From NCBI GenBank assembly GCA_034429215.1, contig DAOUGI010000098.1, positions 21,260 to 85,259 on the forward strand: DNA of 64,000 nucleotides. The letters run 5' to 3'. The position numbers and the translations under genes are program-made. The notes beneath the pieces were generated by a model that saw nothing but the letters and a program-made list of their open reading frames with translations, was not told where the DNA came from and ran no database searches. This DNA comes from JAFGOG01 sp034429215 (lineage in GTDB: Bacteria > Chloroflexota > Anaerolineae > JAAYZQ01). Below are positions 8,181 to 17,545 of this stretch, piece by piece; positions within the stretch are counted from its first letter, which is position 1, and every line of letters starts with the position of its first letter.

Positions 8181-8543
8181 CTAGTCTCCTCCTGCCAAAC
8201 CTTGATTCAGCAAAGCCTGCTCCACGAGTGGCAAAACGTCGTAATATTGGGCCGAGCCGGCCATTTCCAGTTGGTCATCGATCACGATCAGAGGGTAGGA
8301 AAGCCGCTCTGCCTCAGCGCGGGCATACAGGTCGGGGAGTCCGGCCTGTACCTGCGGATCGGCAAGGTCACGATATTCGACCTGGACGGCCTGCCCGTGC
8401 CGCAGCCGGACGTAGAACTCGAGTATCTGCGTGGTCTCCGCCGAAGACCGGGCCGGCCCTCAGCCGCACGGCTTGTTTTCTGCCTCTCGTGCCTTATGGC
8501 CCACCACCAGCAGCCTGATCGGTGATACTAAACTTTCAGCCAT
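8181..8543 (-). CDS. YuzD-like thioredoxin-fold selenoprotein (TGA at 8460-8462 read as Sec28)
   Basis: Through the TGA the frame encodes 120 aa: a beta strand IRLLVVGH, then NKPCG-Sec-GPARSS (Cys26, Sec28), then an uninterrupted remainder including VEYRDLADP and LSYPLIVIDDQLEMAGS. The C-terminal pattern (EYxD, YPLxVxDD, final helix) resembles Bacillus YuzD/DUF1462, whose redox cysteines lie at the same place; here the motif is Cys-x-Sec. This family assignment is from memory. AAAGGAGGT lies directly upstream of ATG 8543. A 7-bp hairpin with loop 18 nt after the TGA supports Sec insertion. The 79 residues after the TGA have no good start of their own. Function unknown; probably a small redox protein. 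Confidence 0.8.
8433..8449 (-). promoter_or_regulatory. Candidate bacterial SECIS hairpin, YuzD-like gene
   Basis: In the mRNA GGTCTTC pairs with GGAGACC (7 bp, one U-G pair) around a GGC loop starting 18 nt after the TGA, with G at its first two positions. Confidence 0.65.
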
Positions 8544-8563
8544 TGCCGCACCTCCTTTTATGT

Positions 8564-8971
8564 CTAGCTCCAGTTTCGCCGCAGAGCCATGGCACACGCA
8601 TCGTGGACAACCTCGATTCCGTGCTGATGGCAATAGGCGATGGCGACCCCTGACTCGGAGCCCGGCTGCATCCAAACGCGCGTCAGGCCCAAGTTCTTGA
8701 CCTCTTTCACTACATGTTCGGTGACGGCCGGCGGCACCACCAGGTCGACCACCTCCGGCCGTCGGGGTAGATCGGCCAACGAAGTATAGACCGTCGCCCC
8801 GTTTATCTCGCCGCCTTTCGGGTTCACCGGGTAGACCTGGTATCCCGACGCAACCAAGCTGCGGTAGATGCGGTTGCCGTACTTGGCCGGATCCTGGCTG
8901 ACCCCCACCACAGCCCACACGCGCCGGGCGATGAAATCGGAGATCAGTCTTTCCATCTCGGTCTGTTCCAT
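8564..8971 (-). CDS. CoA-binding domain protein (YccU-like)
   Basis: This 135-aa protein is a single Rossmann-like CoA-binding domain: VWAVVGVSQDPAKYGNRIYR, then YPVNPKGGEINGATVYTSL, DLVVPPAVTEHVVKE and VWMQPGSES. Such stand-alone domains bind CoA; the B. subtilis and E. coli relatives have no settled catalytic role. It is the first gene of the selenoprotein operon. ATG 8971 is preferred over GTG 8977; a GGGAAGGGAA stretch lies upstream. CoA or CoA-persulfide as ligand would fit a thiol-stress theme, but that is speculation. Confidence 0.85.
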   Translation of the reverse strand: MEQTEMERLISDFIARRVWAVVGVSQDPAKYGNRIYRSLVASGYQVYPVNPKGGEINGATVYTSLADLPRRPEVVDLVVPPAVTEHVVKEVKNLGLTRVWMQPGSESGVAIAYCHQHGIEVVHDACAMALRRNWS

Positions 8972-9000
8972 ACCCACGTTCCCTTCCCCCGTGATCTCAT

Positions 9001-9019
9001 ATACCCCCTAGGGGTACAT
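9001..9019. promoter_or_regulatory. CsoR/CstR-like operator candidate
   Basis: A CCCC-TA-GGGG palindrome flanked by A/T (ATAC...GTAC) lies just downstream of the -10 box, at the expected transcription start. CsoR-family repressors (copper, nickel, persulfide or formaldehyde sensors) bind operators of this kind, such as ATACCC...GGGTAT. No regulator gene is visible in this window. Confidence 0.5.
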
Positions 9020-9024
9020 GGGCC

Positions 9025-9053
9025 ATTATAACATGGCCACTCGCGTTTGTCAA
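9025..9053 (-). promoter_or_regulatory. Consensus sigma70 promoter of the selenoprotein operon
   Basis: Minus strand TTGACA (9048-9053), 17-nt spacer, TATAAT (9025-9030): both hexamers are perfect. Transcription would start near 9018, about 47 nt before the CoA-binding gene. Such a strong promoter next to an operator-like palindrome suggests repression-based control. Confidence 0.85.
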
Positions 9054-9085
9054 GTCTCAAACTGACGAGATCGCAAGAGCTACCG

Positions 9086-9771
<686 letters not shown>

Positions 9772-9775
<4 letters not shown>

Positions 9776-12468
9776 AGAGTCAGTCCATCCTGATTGGAGA
9801 CTTCAGACAGCCGCAGGGCGACCGTGATGATAGTACCGCCGTTCGGGCGGCTCTGGGCCCATATCCGGCCACCATGGGCCTCGACCAAGCCTTTGCTAAT
9901 GGACAAGCCCAGCCCGGTGCCGGTGACGTTGTCGGGCCGCTGCACCCGGTAAAACTTCTGAAAGACGCGGTCCAGGTCCTCTGCCGGAATCCCGACGCCC
10001 TGGTCGGCGACCTCAATGGCAACCTCGCCATCCAAAGGCCGGGTGCGGATTTGGATGGGGGATTCGGGAGGCGAGTATTTGAGCGCGTTGTCGATCAGGT
10101 TGACGAGGACGTGCACCACCAACACGAAATCGAGAGGCACTAGGGGCAGATTGGCCGGTATGTCGATCTCTACCGGACGGTCGCCCAACCGCTCGCGGAC
10201 CTGGTAAAGCGCCGCCCCGATCACGTCCTGCACGTCGCGGGGCTCGCGCTTGACTTTGATCGCGCCCGCTTCCAGGCGTGTCATGTCCAGCAGGTTGCCG
10301 ACGAGCCGGTTGAGCCGCCCGGCCTCTTCTGCGGCCGTGTCGACGAGGATGCGGCGCGCCTCTGTATCCAGACGCACGTCATCTTCCTGCAAGGTGGAAA
10401 GAGCCCCGGTGATCGAGACCAGCGGGGTGCGCAGGTCGTGTGAGATCGAATTTAGCAACGCCGACTGGAGTTTTTCGGTGGCTTCCAGGATGTGTACCTG
10501 GCCTGCCGCTTCCGCCAGGTGGACGCGCTCGATGGCAACGGCCGCCAGGCTGGCAAAGGCCTCAAGCAGCCGGCGTTGTTCGGGCTTCAGGTAGCGGCCC
10601 GCTTCTGTGGGCCAGACCCCCAGCACGCCCACTTTTCCTCTCGCCGTACTGAGCGGCAGGTAGCGCAGGCGCGCGTCCGGCAGGGTGTCGGTCCCGCGCC
10701 CTGCCGGCTGGCTATGCTCAAAGGCCCAGGCAGCCACGGCCATCTCGTGCTCGTCGAGCATGGCACCCGGGCTGTGGGAGTAAAGATCGAGGGTTCTGCC
10801 GTCCTTCGCGCTTGGCAGCAGGACTGCTACCTCGCGTCCGAGCGTCTCGCCGGCGTTGGCCTCGACGGCCTGTACCACCGACTCGAGATCGACAGCAACG
10901 GCCAGGTCGCGACTCAGTGTGTACAGGGTCCCCGTTTCCCGCTCCCGGCGGCGGGTGGCTTCGACCTGTTCCTGGACGCGTGCCGTGAGGTCGCTGAGCA
11001 ACAAGCCGACGATCAACAACCCCAGGAAGGTGAGCAGATACTCTGCATCGGCAACGACCAGCGTCAGGTAGGGTGGAACGAAAAAAAAGTCGAAAACCAG
11101 GACGCTGAGAACTGCGGCAGCTACGGCGGGGCCGCGTCCGAGATAGAGGGCCGCGACCACAACCGCCAACAAATAGATCATGACCAGGTTGGTAGGCGCC
11201 AGAAAGCGATGCACGACGCTGCCTAGCAGGCTGCCCAGAAACACCAGGAGCACGGCTTGAGCGTATCGCTGCCAGGGTGGGTGCGGGCGCCATCCTGCCA
11301 GCTCAGATGGTCGGGCGGTTCCAGGGCCCGTGCTAATCACGTACAGATCGATCGGCCCGCCGAACTGGATGATCTGATTCACAACCGATCCGCGCAAGAG
11401 CTGGCGCCAGCGAGGCTCTAGCGGCTTGCCGACGACGATCTTGGTCACGTTGTGCTGCCGGGCATAATCGACCACCGTCTCTGCCACTGACCGGCCGGCC
11501 AGTGTGAGCGCCCGGCCGCCCAGTTCCTCGGCCAGGTGCAGCGTACGGGCCACTTGATCTTGTTCAACTTCTCCCAACCGGAGCCGACCAGGGGTTTCGA
11601 CGTACAAGGCCGTCCAGGCGGCGTTCAGCTCGCCTGCCAGTCGCCGCGCCGAACGGACCAACCGCTCGCTCAGCGGGCTGGGGCTGATACAGACAAGGAG
11701 GTGCTCACCCGCCGGCCAGGGGCCGGGGATGGCGCAGATCTCCATATAGGCCCGCATCTGCTCGTCGACCCGCTCGGCGGCATGCCGCATGGCCAACTCG
11801 CGGAGGGCGGTCAGGTTCCCGGTGCGGAAGAACTTGAGGATGGCCTGGGCTGCCTGCTCGGGAACGTAGACTTTGCCTTCCTGCAACCTGTGCTGTAGCT
11901 CATCGGGCGGCAGGTCGATCAGTTCCAGATCGGTCGTTTCGTCGATCACCCGATCTGGGATCGTCTCGCGGACCATGACGCCGGTAATCTGGGCCACGAT
12001 GTCGTTGAGGCTCTCCAGGTGCTGGATGTTGAGTGTGGTGTAAACGTCGATGCCGGCAGCCAGGATCTCTTCCACGTCCTGGTAGCGCTTGGGGTGGCGC
12101 ATTCCCGGCGCGTTGGTATGGGCCATTTCGTCGATCAGCACCAGCGCGGGACGGCGGGCCAGGACTGCGTCTACGTCCAACTCGGCTAGCAGGCGCCCTC
12201 GATACTCCACCTGCTGGCGGGGAAGTGTTTTCAGCCCGGCCAGCATGGCTTCGGTTTCGGGCCGCCCGTGGGTTTCTACATAGGCCGCCACCACGTCCAC
12301 GCCCTCGGCCAGGCGCTGATGGGCGGCTTCGAGCATGGCGTATGTCTTGCCCACGCCGGCGGCGTAGCCAAGAAAGATCTTGAGCTTCCCGCGGGCCTGC
12401 TGCCGCTCGTCGGCCTGGACGCGCGACAGCAACTCGTCGGGGTTTGGGCGTTGCGGTTCATCGCTCAT
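9772..12468 (-). CDS. kdpD: KdpD sensor histidine kinase for potassium/turgor
   Basis: This 898-aa kinase has the full KdpD layout: an N-terminal KdpD domain with Walker-type GYAAGVGKTYAML and DEMAHTNAPGMRHP, a USP-like domain (about 240-370), four membrane segments (about 405-510), a GAF region, the H-box SISHDLRTPLVSI and an ATP-binding domain (NLIDNALKYSPP, GTGLGLSISKG). It senses low K+ and phosphorylates KdpE. ATG 12468 is chosen; an in-frame GTG at 12474 abuts the kdpC stop. Length is in the normal range for full KdpD. Confidence 0.95.
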
Positions 12469-12474
12469 CACCAC

Positions 12475-13107
12475 CTATTGTACCGCATCCAGCGCCAGGT
12501 TCAAGTTCAGCACATTCACTCGCGGCTCGCCCAGTACGCCGAGCTGGCGGCCGTCCGTGAACTGGCGGACCAACGCCGCGACCTGGTCTTCGGTCAATCC
12601 CCTTACCCGCGCCACGCGCGGCACTTGGTAGAGGGCGGCGGCCACGCTGATGTGCGGGTCCAGGCCGCTGGCCGAAGCCGTCACCAGGTCCACCGGAATC
12701 GGCTGCGTGTTGCCCGGATCTACGGCATGGAGGGCATCGACGCGAGCCTCCACCACTTCTTCGAGGGCCGGGTTGCTTGGACCCAGGTTCGAGCCGGTGG
12801 AAGCCGCCGCATTGTAGGGGAAGGGCGCTGTCACCGACGGTCTGCCCCAGAAATAGCCAGGATCACCCGCGCAGCCGTCGTGCACAGTCTCTAGGACAGG
12901 ACTGCATCCAAGGGAGGTGCAGGCGTCGAACGGCTGGCCGATCAGCTCCGAGCCGGCGACCTGCCCACCTTTCACGATCAGGCTGCCGTTGGCCTGGTAG
13001 GGGAATAGTACCTGGGCCATGCCCGTGACCGCCAGTGGGTAGGCAAGGCCGGTGATGATGGTAAGCAGCACGAGCATCACGATGGCAGGTCGAATTTGAT
13101 CGCGCAT
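12475..13107 (-). CDS. kdpC: Potassium-transporting ATPase subunit KdpC
   Basis: This 210-aa protein has one N-terminal membrane segment (IRPAIVMLVLLTIITGLAYP) and the KdpC body, including GSELIGQPF, YFWGRPS and GSNLGPSNPAL, and a C-terminal half with VTASASGLDPHISVAAA. It stabilises the KdpFABC complex and helps ATP binding. The start at 13107 matches the family; a longer frame to 13236 overlaps the preceding gene. It follows the stop of the 120-aa gene almost without gap. Confidence 0.95.
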   Translation of the reverse strand: MRDQIRPAIVMLVLLTIITGLAYPLAVTGMAQVLFPYQANGSLIVKGGQVAGSELIGQPFDACTSLGCSPVLETVHDGCAGDPGYFWGRPSVTAPFPYNAAASTGSNLGPSNPALEEVVEARVDALHAVDPGNTQPIPVDLVTASASGLDPHISVAAALYQVPRVARVRGLTEDQVAALVRQFTDGRQLGVLGEPRVNVLNLNLALDAVQ

Positions 13108-13108
13108 T

Positions 13109-13471
13109 TTACCTGTCCAATTCCCTCCAAGCGGTAAGAGGATCGGCGTCCGGTTCAGGCGTGGGAACGTACCATGCCGGTTCGTGATGCCCATTGCTCC
13201 CGGCGATGACACCGGGTTCTGAGGGTAAATAGACAATTGTCTCTACCCTCGTCTGGGCCAAAACATCGCGCGATTCGCGCAGCAACGCGGCCTGGTTGGC
13301 GCGTAGCCACACAGACACCTGCCCATAGACGACGAGGATGATAGCAACCTCGACGACCCTATGACCGGCCGGCGACAACAAAGCCCCGGCTTCCAAAAAG
13401 GCCAGAATTCCCAGCACAGGGAAGAGCAGCCACAACTGCCACCACGACGGGCGGCGTCTTTCTTTTCCCAT
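13109..13471 (-). CDS. Small membrane protein inserted between kdpB and kdpC
   Basis: This 120-aa protein has two membrane segments (about residues 11-31 and 36-57, WLLFPVLGILAFLEAGALL and VVEVAIILVVYGQVSVWL) followed by a polar tail with no motif I recognise. GAGGAGG precedes the ATG at 13471. Its tight fit in the kdp operon (9 nt after kdpB, 1 nt before kdpC) suggests an accessory or regulatory role for the K+ pump; this is inference. It is not part of the canonical KdpFABC set. Confidence 0.75.
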   Translation of the reverse strand: MGKERRRPSWWQLWLLFPVLGILAFLEAGALLSPAGHRVVEVAIILVVYGQVSVWLRANQAALLRESRDVLAQTRVETIVYLPSEPGVIAGSNGHHEPAWYVPTPEPDADPLTAWRELDR

Positions 13472-13480
13472 AGTTCCTCC

Positions 13481-15610
13481 TCATACCAGGCCCAGGGCCA
13501 CCAGCAGCAGGTCGATCAGCTTGATGCCGATAAACGGAGCTACCAGCCCACCCAGGCCATAGATCAACAAATTGTCGCGCAAAAGCTGGGCTGCACCGAC
13601 AGGCCGGTATGGCACGCCGCGCAACGCCAGCGGGATCAGGGCGACGATGATGAGCGCGTTGAAAATCACCGCCGACAGGATCGCGCTCTGGGGCGTCGCC
13701 AGCCGCATAAAGTTCAAGGCCCCCAGGGCCGGGTAGGTCGAGGCGAACGCCGCCGGGATGATGGCAAAGTACTTGGCGACGTCGTTGGCGATGCTGAACG
13801 TGGTCAGTGAGCCGCGCGTCATCAGGAGCTGCTTGCCGATCTCGACGATCTCGATCAGCTTGGTCGGGTTGCTGTCCAGGTCGATCATGTTGGCCGCTTC
13901 CCGCGCCGGCTGCGTGCCGGTGTTCATAGCCACGGCCACGTCAGCCTGGGCCAGGGCCGGGGCGTCGTTGGTGCCGTCGCCGGTCATGGCCACCAACCGG
14001 CCGCCGGCCTGGTGCTGGCGAATCAGCTTGAGCTTGGCCTCGGGCGTCGCCTGCGCCAAAAAGTCGTCCACACCCGCCTCGGCGGCGATGGCCGCAGCCG
14101 TCAGCGGGTTGTCGCCGGTGATCATCACCGTCTTGATGCCCATCCGGCGCAGTTGGGCGAAGCGTTCCTTGATGCCGCCCTTGACAATGTCTTTCAGGTG
14201 GATTACGCCCAGCGCCTGGCCGTTGCGCGCCACGGCCAACGGCGTGCCCCCATTGCGGGCGATCCCCTCCACAAAGCCTCGCAGGTCTGATGGCACTCTT
14301 GCGCCCTGATTCTCGATCAACGTGGTGATGGCGTCCGGCGCTCCCTTGCGAATGTGGAGCCCATCCAGATCTACGCCACTCATGCGCGTTTGAGCGCTGA
14401 ATAGGATAAAGTGCATGCCATCGGGTGCATTGTAATTCCCGTCGCCGTCCCCGGCCCCATTCACATCGGGGCACGGGCCCACGGTCCGGCCTCGCAGGCC
14501 ATACTTCTCCTTGGCCAGCACGACGATGCTGCGGCCCTCGGGCGTCTCGTCGGCCAGCGAGGCGAGCTGCGCCGCCTCGGCCAGCTCGCGCTCGGTGTAG
14601 CCGCCCACCGGAATAAACTCGACCGCCTGCCGGTTGCCGAGGGTGATGGTGCCGGTCTTGTCGAGCAGCAGCACGTCCACGTCGCCGGCCGCCTCTACCG
14701 CCCGGCCAGAGAGGGCGATCACATTCCGCCGGATCAGGCGGTCCATGCCGGCAATGCCGATGGCCGATAGCAGGCCGCCGATTGTGGTCGGGATGAGACA
14801 CACCAACAGGGCCACGAGCGCCGTCACGGTGATGGCGGTGCCCTGGCCGGCGCTCCGTACGCTGTACAGCGAAAAGGGCAGCAGTGTGACACACACGCCG
14901 AGAAAGATGATGGTAAAAGCCGCCAGCAGGATATTCAGAGCGATCTCATTCGGCGTCTTGAGCCGGCGAGCCCCTTCCACCAGGGCGATCATGCGGTCCA
15001 GGAACCCCTCGCCCGGGTTGGCCGTCACCCGTACCACCAACCAGTCGGATAGCACGCGGGTGCCGCCCGTCACCGCGCTGCGGTCGCCGCCCGACTCGCG
15101 GATGACAGGCGCGCTCTCGCCGGTGACGGCACTCTCGTCCACCGACGCGATGCCTTCCACCACCTCGCCGTCGGCCGGGATAGTGTCCCCCGCCTGAACC
15201 AGGAAATGATCTCCCTGGCGCAGGGCCGTCGACGGCACTTTGTCGAACGAGCTGTCATGCCTTGGCTGACGCAGCTTACGCGCCTGCGTTTCCTGGCGGG
15301 TGCGCCGCAGAGCTTCGGCTTGCGCCTTGCCACGCCCCTCGGCCAGCGCCTCGGCAAAGTTGGCAAACAGGACGGTGAACCACAGCCACACCGCGACGGC
15401 CCCAATAAAGCCGGCTGGCGCCTCGCCGCGGCCCAACACCGCATGGAGCCACAGGGCCGTGGTCAGCACGCTGCCCACTTCGACCACGAACATGACGGGA
15501 TTGCGCACCATGCGCCGCGGGTCGAGCTTGGCAAAGGCGTCGCCCAGCGCGCGGCGGTACAACGCCCGGCGGATCGATTTTTCTCCCTGTTTCTCAGATT
15601 GGCGGACCAT
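13481..15610 (-). CDS. kdpB: Potassium-transporting P-type ATPase subunit KdpB
   Basis: This 709-aa pump subunit has TGES (residues 163-166), the phosphorylation motif DKTGT with Asp317, and GDGTNDAPALAQADV. It hydrolyses ATP to drive K+ uptake through KdpA. Length is somewhat above E. coli KdpB (682 aa). AAGGA precedes the ATG. Membrane segments lie near residues 37-85, 225-285 and at the C-terminus. Confidence 0.97.
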   Translation of the reverse strand: MVRQSEKQGEKSIRRALYRRALGDAFAKLDPRRMVRNPVMFVVEVGSVLTTALWLHAVLGRGEAPAGFIGAVAVWLWFTVLFANFAEALAEGRGKAQAEALRRTRQETQARKLRQPRHDSSFDKVPSTALRQGDHFLVQAGDTIPADGEVVEGIASVDESAVTGESAPVIRESGGDRSAVTGGTRVLSDWLVVRVTANPGEGFLDRMIALVEGARRLKTPNEIALNILLAAFTIIFLGVCVTLLPFSLYSVRSAGQGTAITVTALVALLVCLIPTTIGGLLSAIGIAGMDRLIRRNVIALSGRAVEAAGDVDVLLLDKTGTITLGNRQAVEFIPVGGYTERELAEAAQLASLADETPEGRSIVVLAKEKYGLRGRTVGPCPDVNGAGDGDGNYNAPDGMHFILFSAQTRMSGVDLDGLHIRKGAPDAITTLIENQGARVPSDLRGFVEGIARNGGTPLAVARNGQALGVIHLKDIVKGGIKERFAQLRRMGIKTVMITGDNPLTAAAIAAEAGVDDFLAQATPEAKLKLIRQHQAGGRLVAMTGDGTNDAPALAQADVAVAMNTGTQPAREAANMIDLDSNPTKLIEIVEIGKQLLMTRGSLTTFSIANDVAKYFAIIPAAFASTYPALGALNFMRLATPQSAILSAVIFNALIIVALIPLALRGVPYRPVGAAQLLRDNLLIYGLGGLVAPFIGIKLIDLLLVALGLV

Positions 15611-15621
15611 GTTAGTTCCTT

Positions 15622-17364
15622 CTACGCCCCCAACATCAGGTGCTCAACGATCGGTCCGAGCGCGAGCGCGGGCAGGAAGTTCAATGCCCCGACCAGGATG
15701 ACGACGGCGATCAGCCAGGCGACGAACAGCGGACTGTGGGTGGGCAGCGTGCCCACCCCGGCCTGGACCTTTTTCTTGGCCGCGAGCGAGCCCGCGAGTG
15801 CCAGCGTGGGGATGGCCAGCCAAAAACGAGAGATGAACATAGCCACCGCCCCCGTGACGTTGTAGAACGGATTATTGGCGCCCAGTCCGGCAAAGGCGCT
15901 GCCGTTATTGTTGCCCTGCGACGTAAAGGCGTACAGCACCTCGCTAAAGCCGTGCGGGCCGGGGTTATAGATGGCGGCCTGGCCCGACTTGGTAACCACA
16001 GCCAGTGCTGTAAAGCCCAGCACGACGATCGGCATGATCAGGATGAGCAGCGAGGCCATTTTTACCTCATAGGCCTCGATCTTTTTGCCCAGATACTCGG
16101 GGGTGCGGCCCACCATCAGGCCGGCGACGAACACGGCGACGATGACAAAGGCCAGCATACCGTACAAGCCGGAGCCGACGCCCCCAAAGATGACCTCGCC
16201 CAACTGCATCATGAGCAGCGGCCCCAGCCCGCCAAGGGGGGTGTACGAGTCGTGCATCGAGTTGACCGAGCCGTTGGAAGCGGCGGTGGTGGCTGTGGCC
16301 CACAGCGCCGAATTGGCGATGCCGAAGCGCACCTCTTTGCCCTCCATGTTGCCGCCCGGTTGCACCATGCTCGCGGCTTGATCCACCCCCAACCTGGCGA
16401 AAAGCGGGTTGCCGTTCTGCTCCGGGCCAACGGTCAGGGCGAGCAGACCGGCGAACACCAGGGCCATCGCGGCCAGCACGGCCCAACCCTGGCGCGTGTC
16501 GCCCACCATCTTGCCAAAGGTGTAGCACAGCGCGGCAGGGATAGCGAGGATGGTCAGCATCTCTGCCAAGTTGGAGAGGGGCGTCGGGTTCTCGAACGGG
16601 TGCGCCGAGTTGGCGTTGAAAAAGCCGCCGCCGTTGGTGCCGAGCTGTTTTATGGCGATCTGCGACGCGGCCGGGCCAAGAGCCAGCACTTGCTCGTGCA
16701 CGGCGTTGCCATCGGTGTCCGTCGTCGCCTGTAGCAGTGGCACCGTCTGGGACGCTGACAGGGTCTGCACCGTCCCCTGCGCCACCAGGAACAGGGCCAG
16801 GATCACCGACAATGGCAGCAAGATGTACAGCGTCGTCCGGGTCAGGTCGACCCAGAAGTTGCCGATGGTCCGCGCCGAGTGGCGGGCCAGGCCGCGGATC
16901 AAGGCGACCAGGACGGCCATGCCGGTGGCCGCCGACACGAAATTCTGGACTGTCAGACCCAGCATCTGCGTCAAGTAGCTCATTGTCGACTCGCCGGCGT
17001 AGCTCTGCCAGTTGGTATTGGTGACAAAGCTAGTAGCAGTGTTGAAAGCCATGTCTGGCGGCACTGAGCCCAGTCTTGCTGGGTTGAGCGGCAGCCAGCC
17101 TTGCAGCCGTTGCAGGGCGTACAGGAGCAGCACGCCGGCCCCGCTGAACAGCAGCATGGCCACGGCATACCTCTTCCAATCCATCTCCTGTTCGGGTCGC
17201 ACGCCAGCCAGGCGATAGAGGAACCGCTCCACCGGTCCCAGGACGCGATCCAGCCCGATCGGCTCGTCCTGGTAGACGCGAGCCATGTACCAGCCCAGAG
17301 GCTTGACCAGGACCAGCAGCAGGATAAAGTACAGGCCGATCTGTATGAAACCGTTGGTGGTCAT
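15622..17364 (-). CDS. kdpA: Potassium-transporting ATPase subunit KdpA
   Basis: This 580-aa multi-spanning subunit carries selectivity-filter segments such as FNTATSFVTNTNWQSYAGES, KQLGTNGGGFFNANSAHPFE and SNGSVNSMHDSYTPLGG. It forms the K+ channel-like path of KdpFABC. The start MTTNGFIQIG at 17364 is chosen from family length; the frame is open upstream to 17574 but overlaps kdpF. The ATG overlaps the kdpF stop. Confidence 0.97.
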   Translation of the reverse strand: MTTNGFIQIGLYFILLLVLVKPLGWYMARVYQDEPIGLDRVLGPVERFLYRLAGVRPEQEMDWKRYAVAMLLFSGAGVLLLYALQRLQGWLPLNPARLGSVPPDMAFNTATSFVTNTNWQSYAGESTMSYLTQMLGLTVQNFVSAATGMAVLVALIRGLARHSARTIGNFWVDLTRTTLYILLPLSVILALFLVAQGTVQTLSASQTVPLLQATTDTDGNAVHEQVLALGPAASQIAIKQLGTNGGGFFNANSAHPFENPTPLSNLAEMLTILAIPAALCYTFGKMVGDTRQGWAVLAAMALVFAGLLALTVGPEQNGNPLFARLGVDQAASMVQPGGNMEGKEVRFGIANSALWATATTAASNGSVNSMHDSYTPLGGLGPLLMMQLGEVIFGGVGSGLYGMLAFVIVAVFVAGLMVGRTPEYLGKKIEAYEVKMASLLILIMPIVVLGFTALAVVTKSGQAAIYNPGPHGFSEVLYAFTSQGNNNGSAFAGLGANNPFYNVTGAVAMFISRFWLAIPTLALAGSLAAKKKVQAGVGTLPTHSPLFVAWLIAVVILVGALNFLPALALGPIVEHLMLGA

Positions 17365-17453
17365 CAAAAGATCTCCGGCTTGAGCAGGGCCACGACCAGA
17401 TAGCCGAACAAAGCCAGAGCGATCAGCCCGGCGATCAGATAGAGAGCGTTCAT
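17364..17453 (-). CDS. kdpF: KdpF, small subunit of the Kdp potassium pump
   Basis: This is a 29-aa single-span peptide, MNALYLIAGLIALALFGYLV followed by VALLKPEIF; the ALLKPE(I/R)F ending is a KdpF hallmark. It sits directly before kdpA with a TGATG overlap and stabilises the complex in the membrane. AGGAGG lies 8 nt upstream of the start. Confidence 0.92.
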   Translation of the reverse strand: MNALYLIAGLIALALFGYLVVALLKPEIF

Positions 17454-17545
17454 CGAGAACCTCCTGACAACCGCTCGCAGAGCGTGAGCAAACCCCACGA
17501 CGAGACAAAGAAGACGATTGCCAGTCCAATGTACAGAATGTCCAA
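17450..17545 (-). CDS. Small single-span membrane peptide at the head of the kdp operon
   Basis: A 31-aa ORF starts at TTG 17545 with AGGAGAG about 7 nt upstream and encodes one membrane helix (DILYIGLAIVFFVSSWGLL) ending TLCERLSGGSR. Its stop overlaps the kdpF ATG (ATGA). Similar tiny ORFs with a C-terminal CERL-like end occur ahead of kdpF in other bacteria, as far as I recall, but no function is assigned. It may be a leader peptide or an extra subunit. Confidence 0.65.
   Translation of the reverse strand: MDILYIGLAIVFFVSSWGLLTLCERLSGGSR

Noticed and set aside
6663..8918. Treating the fragments 6663-7097, 7149-7364, 7435-7716, 7735-8178 and 8460-8918 as separate genes or pseudogenes
   Set aside because: Each pair shares one frame broken by a single TGA at a redox-Cys position, with no other lesions; three decays of identical type in one operon is far less likely than selenocysteine.
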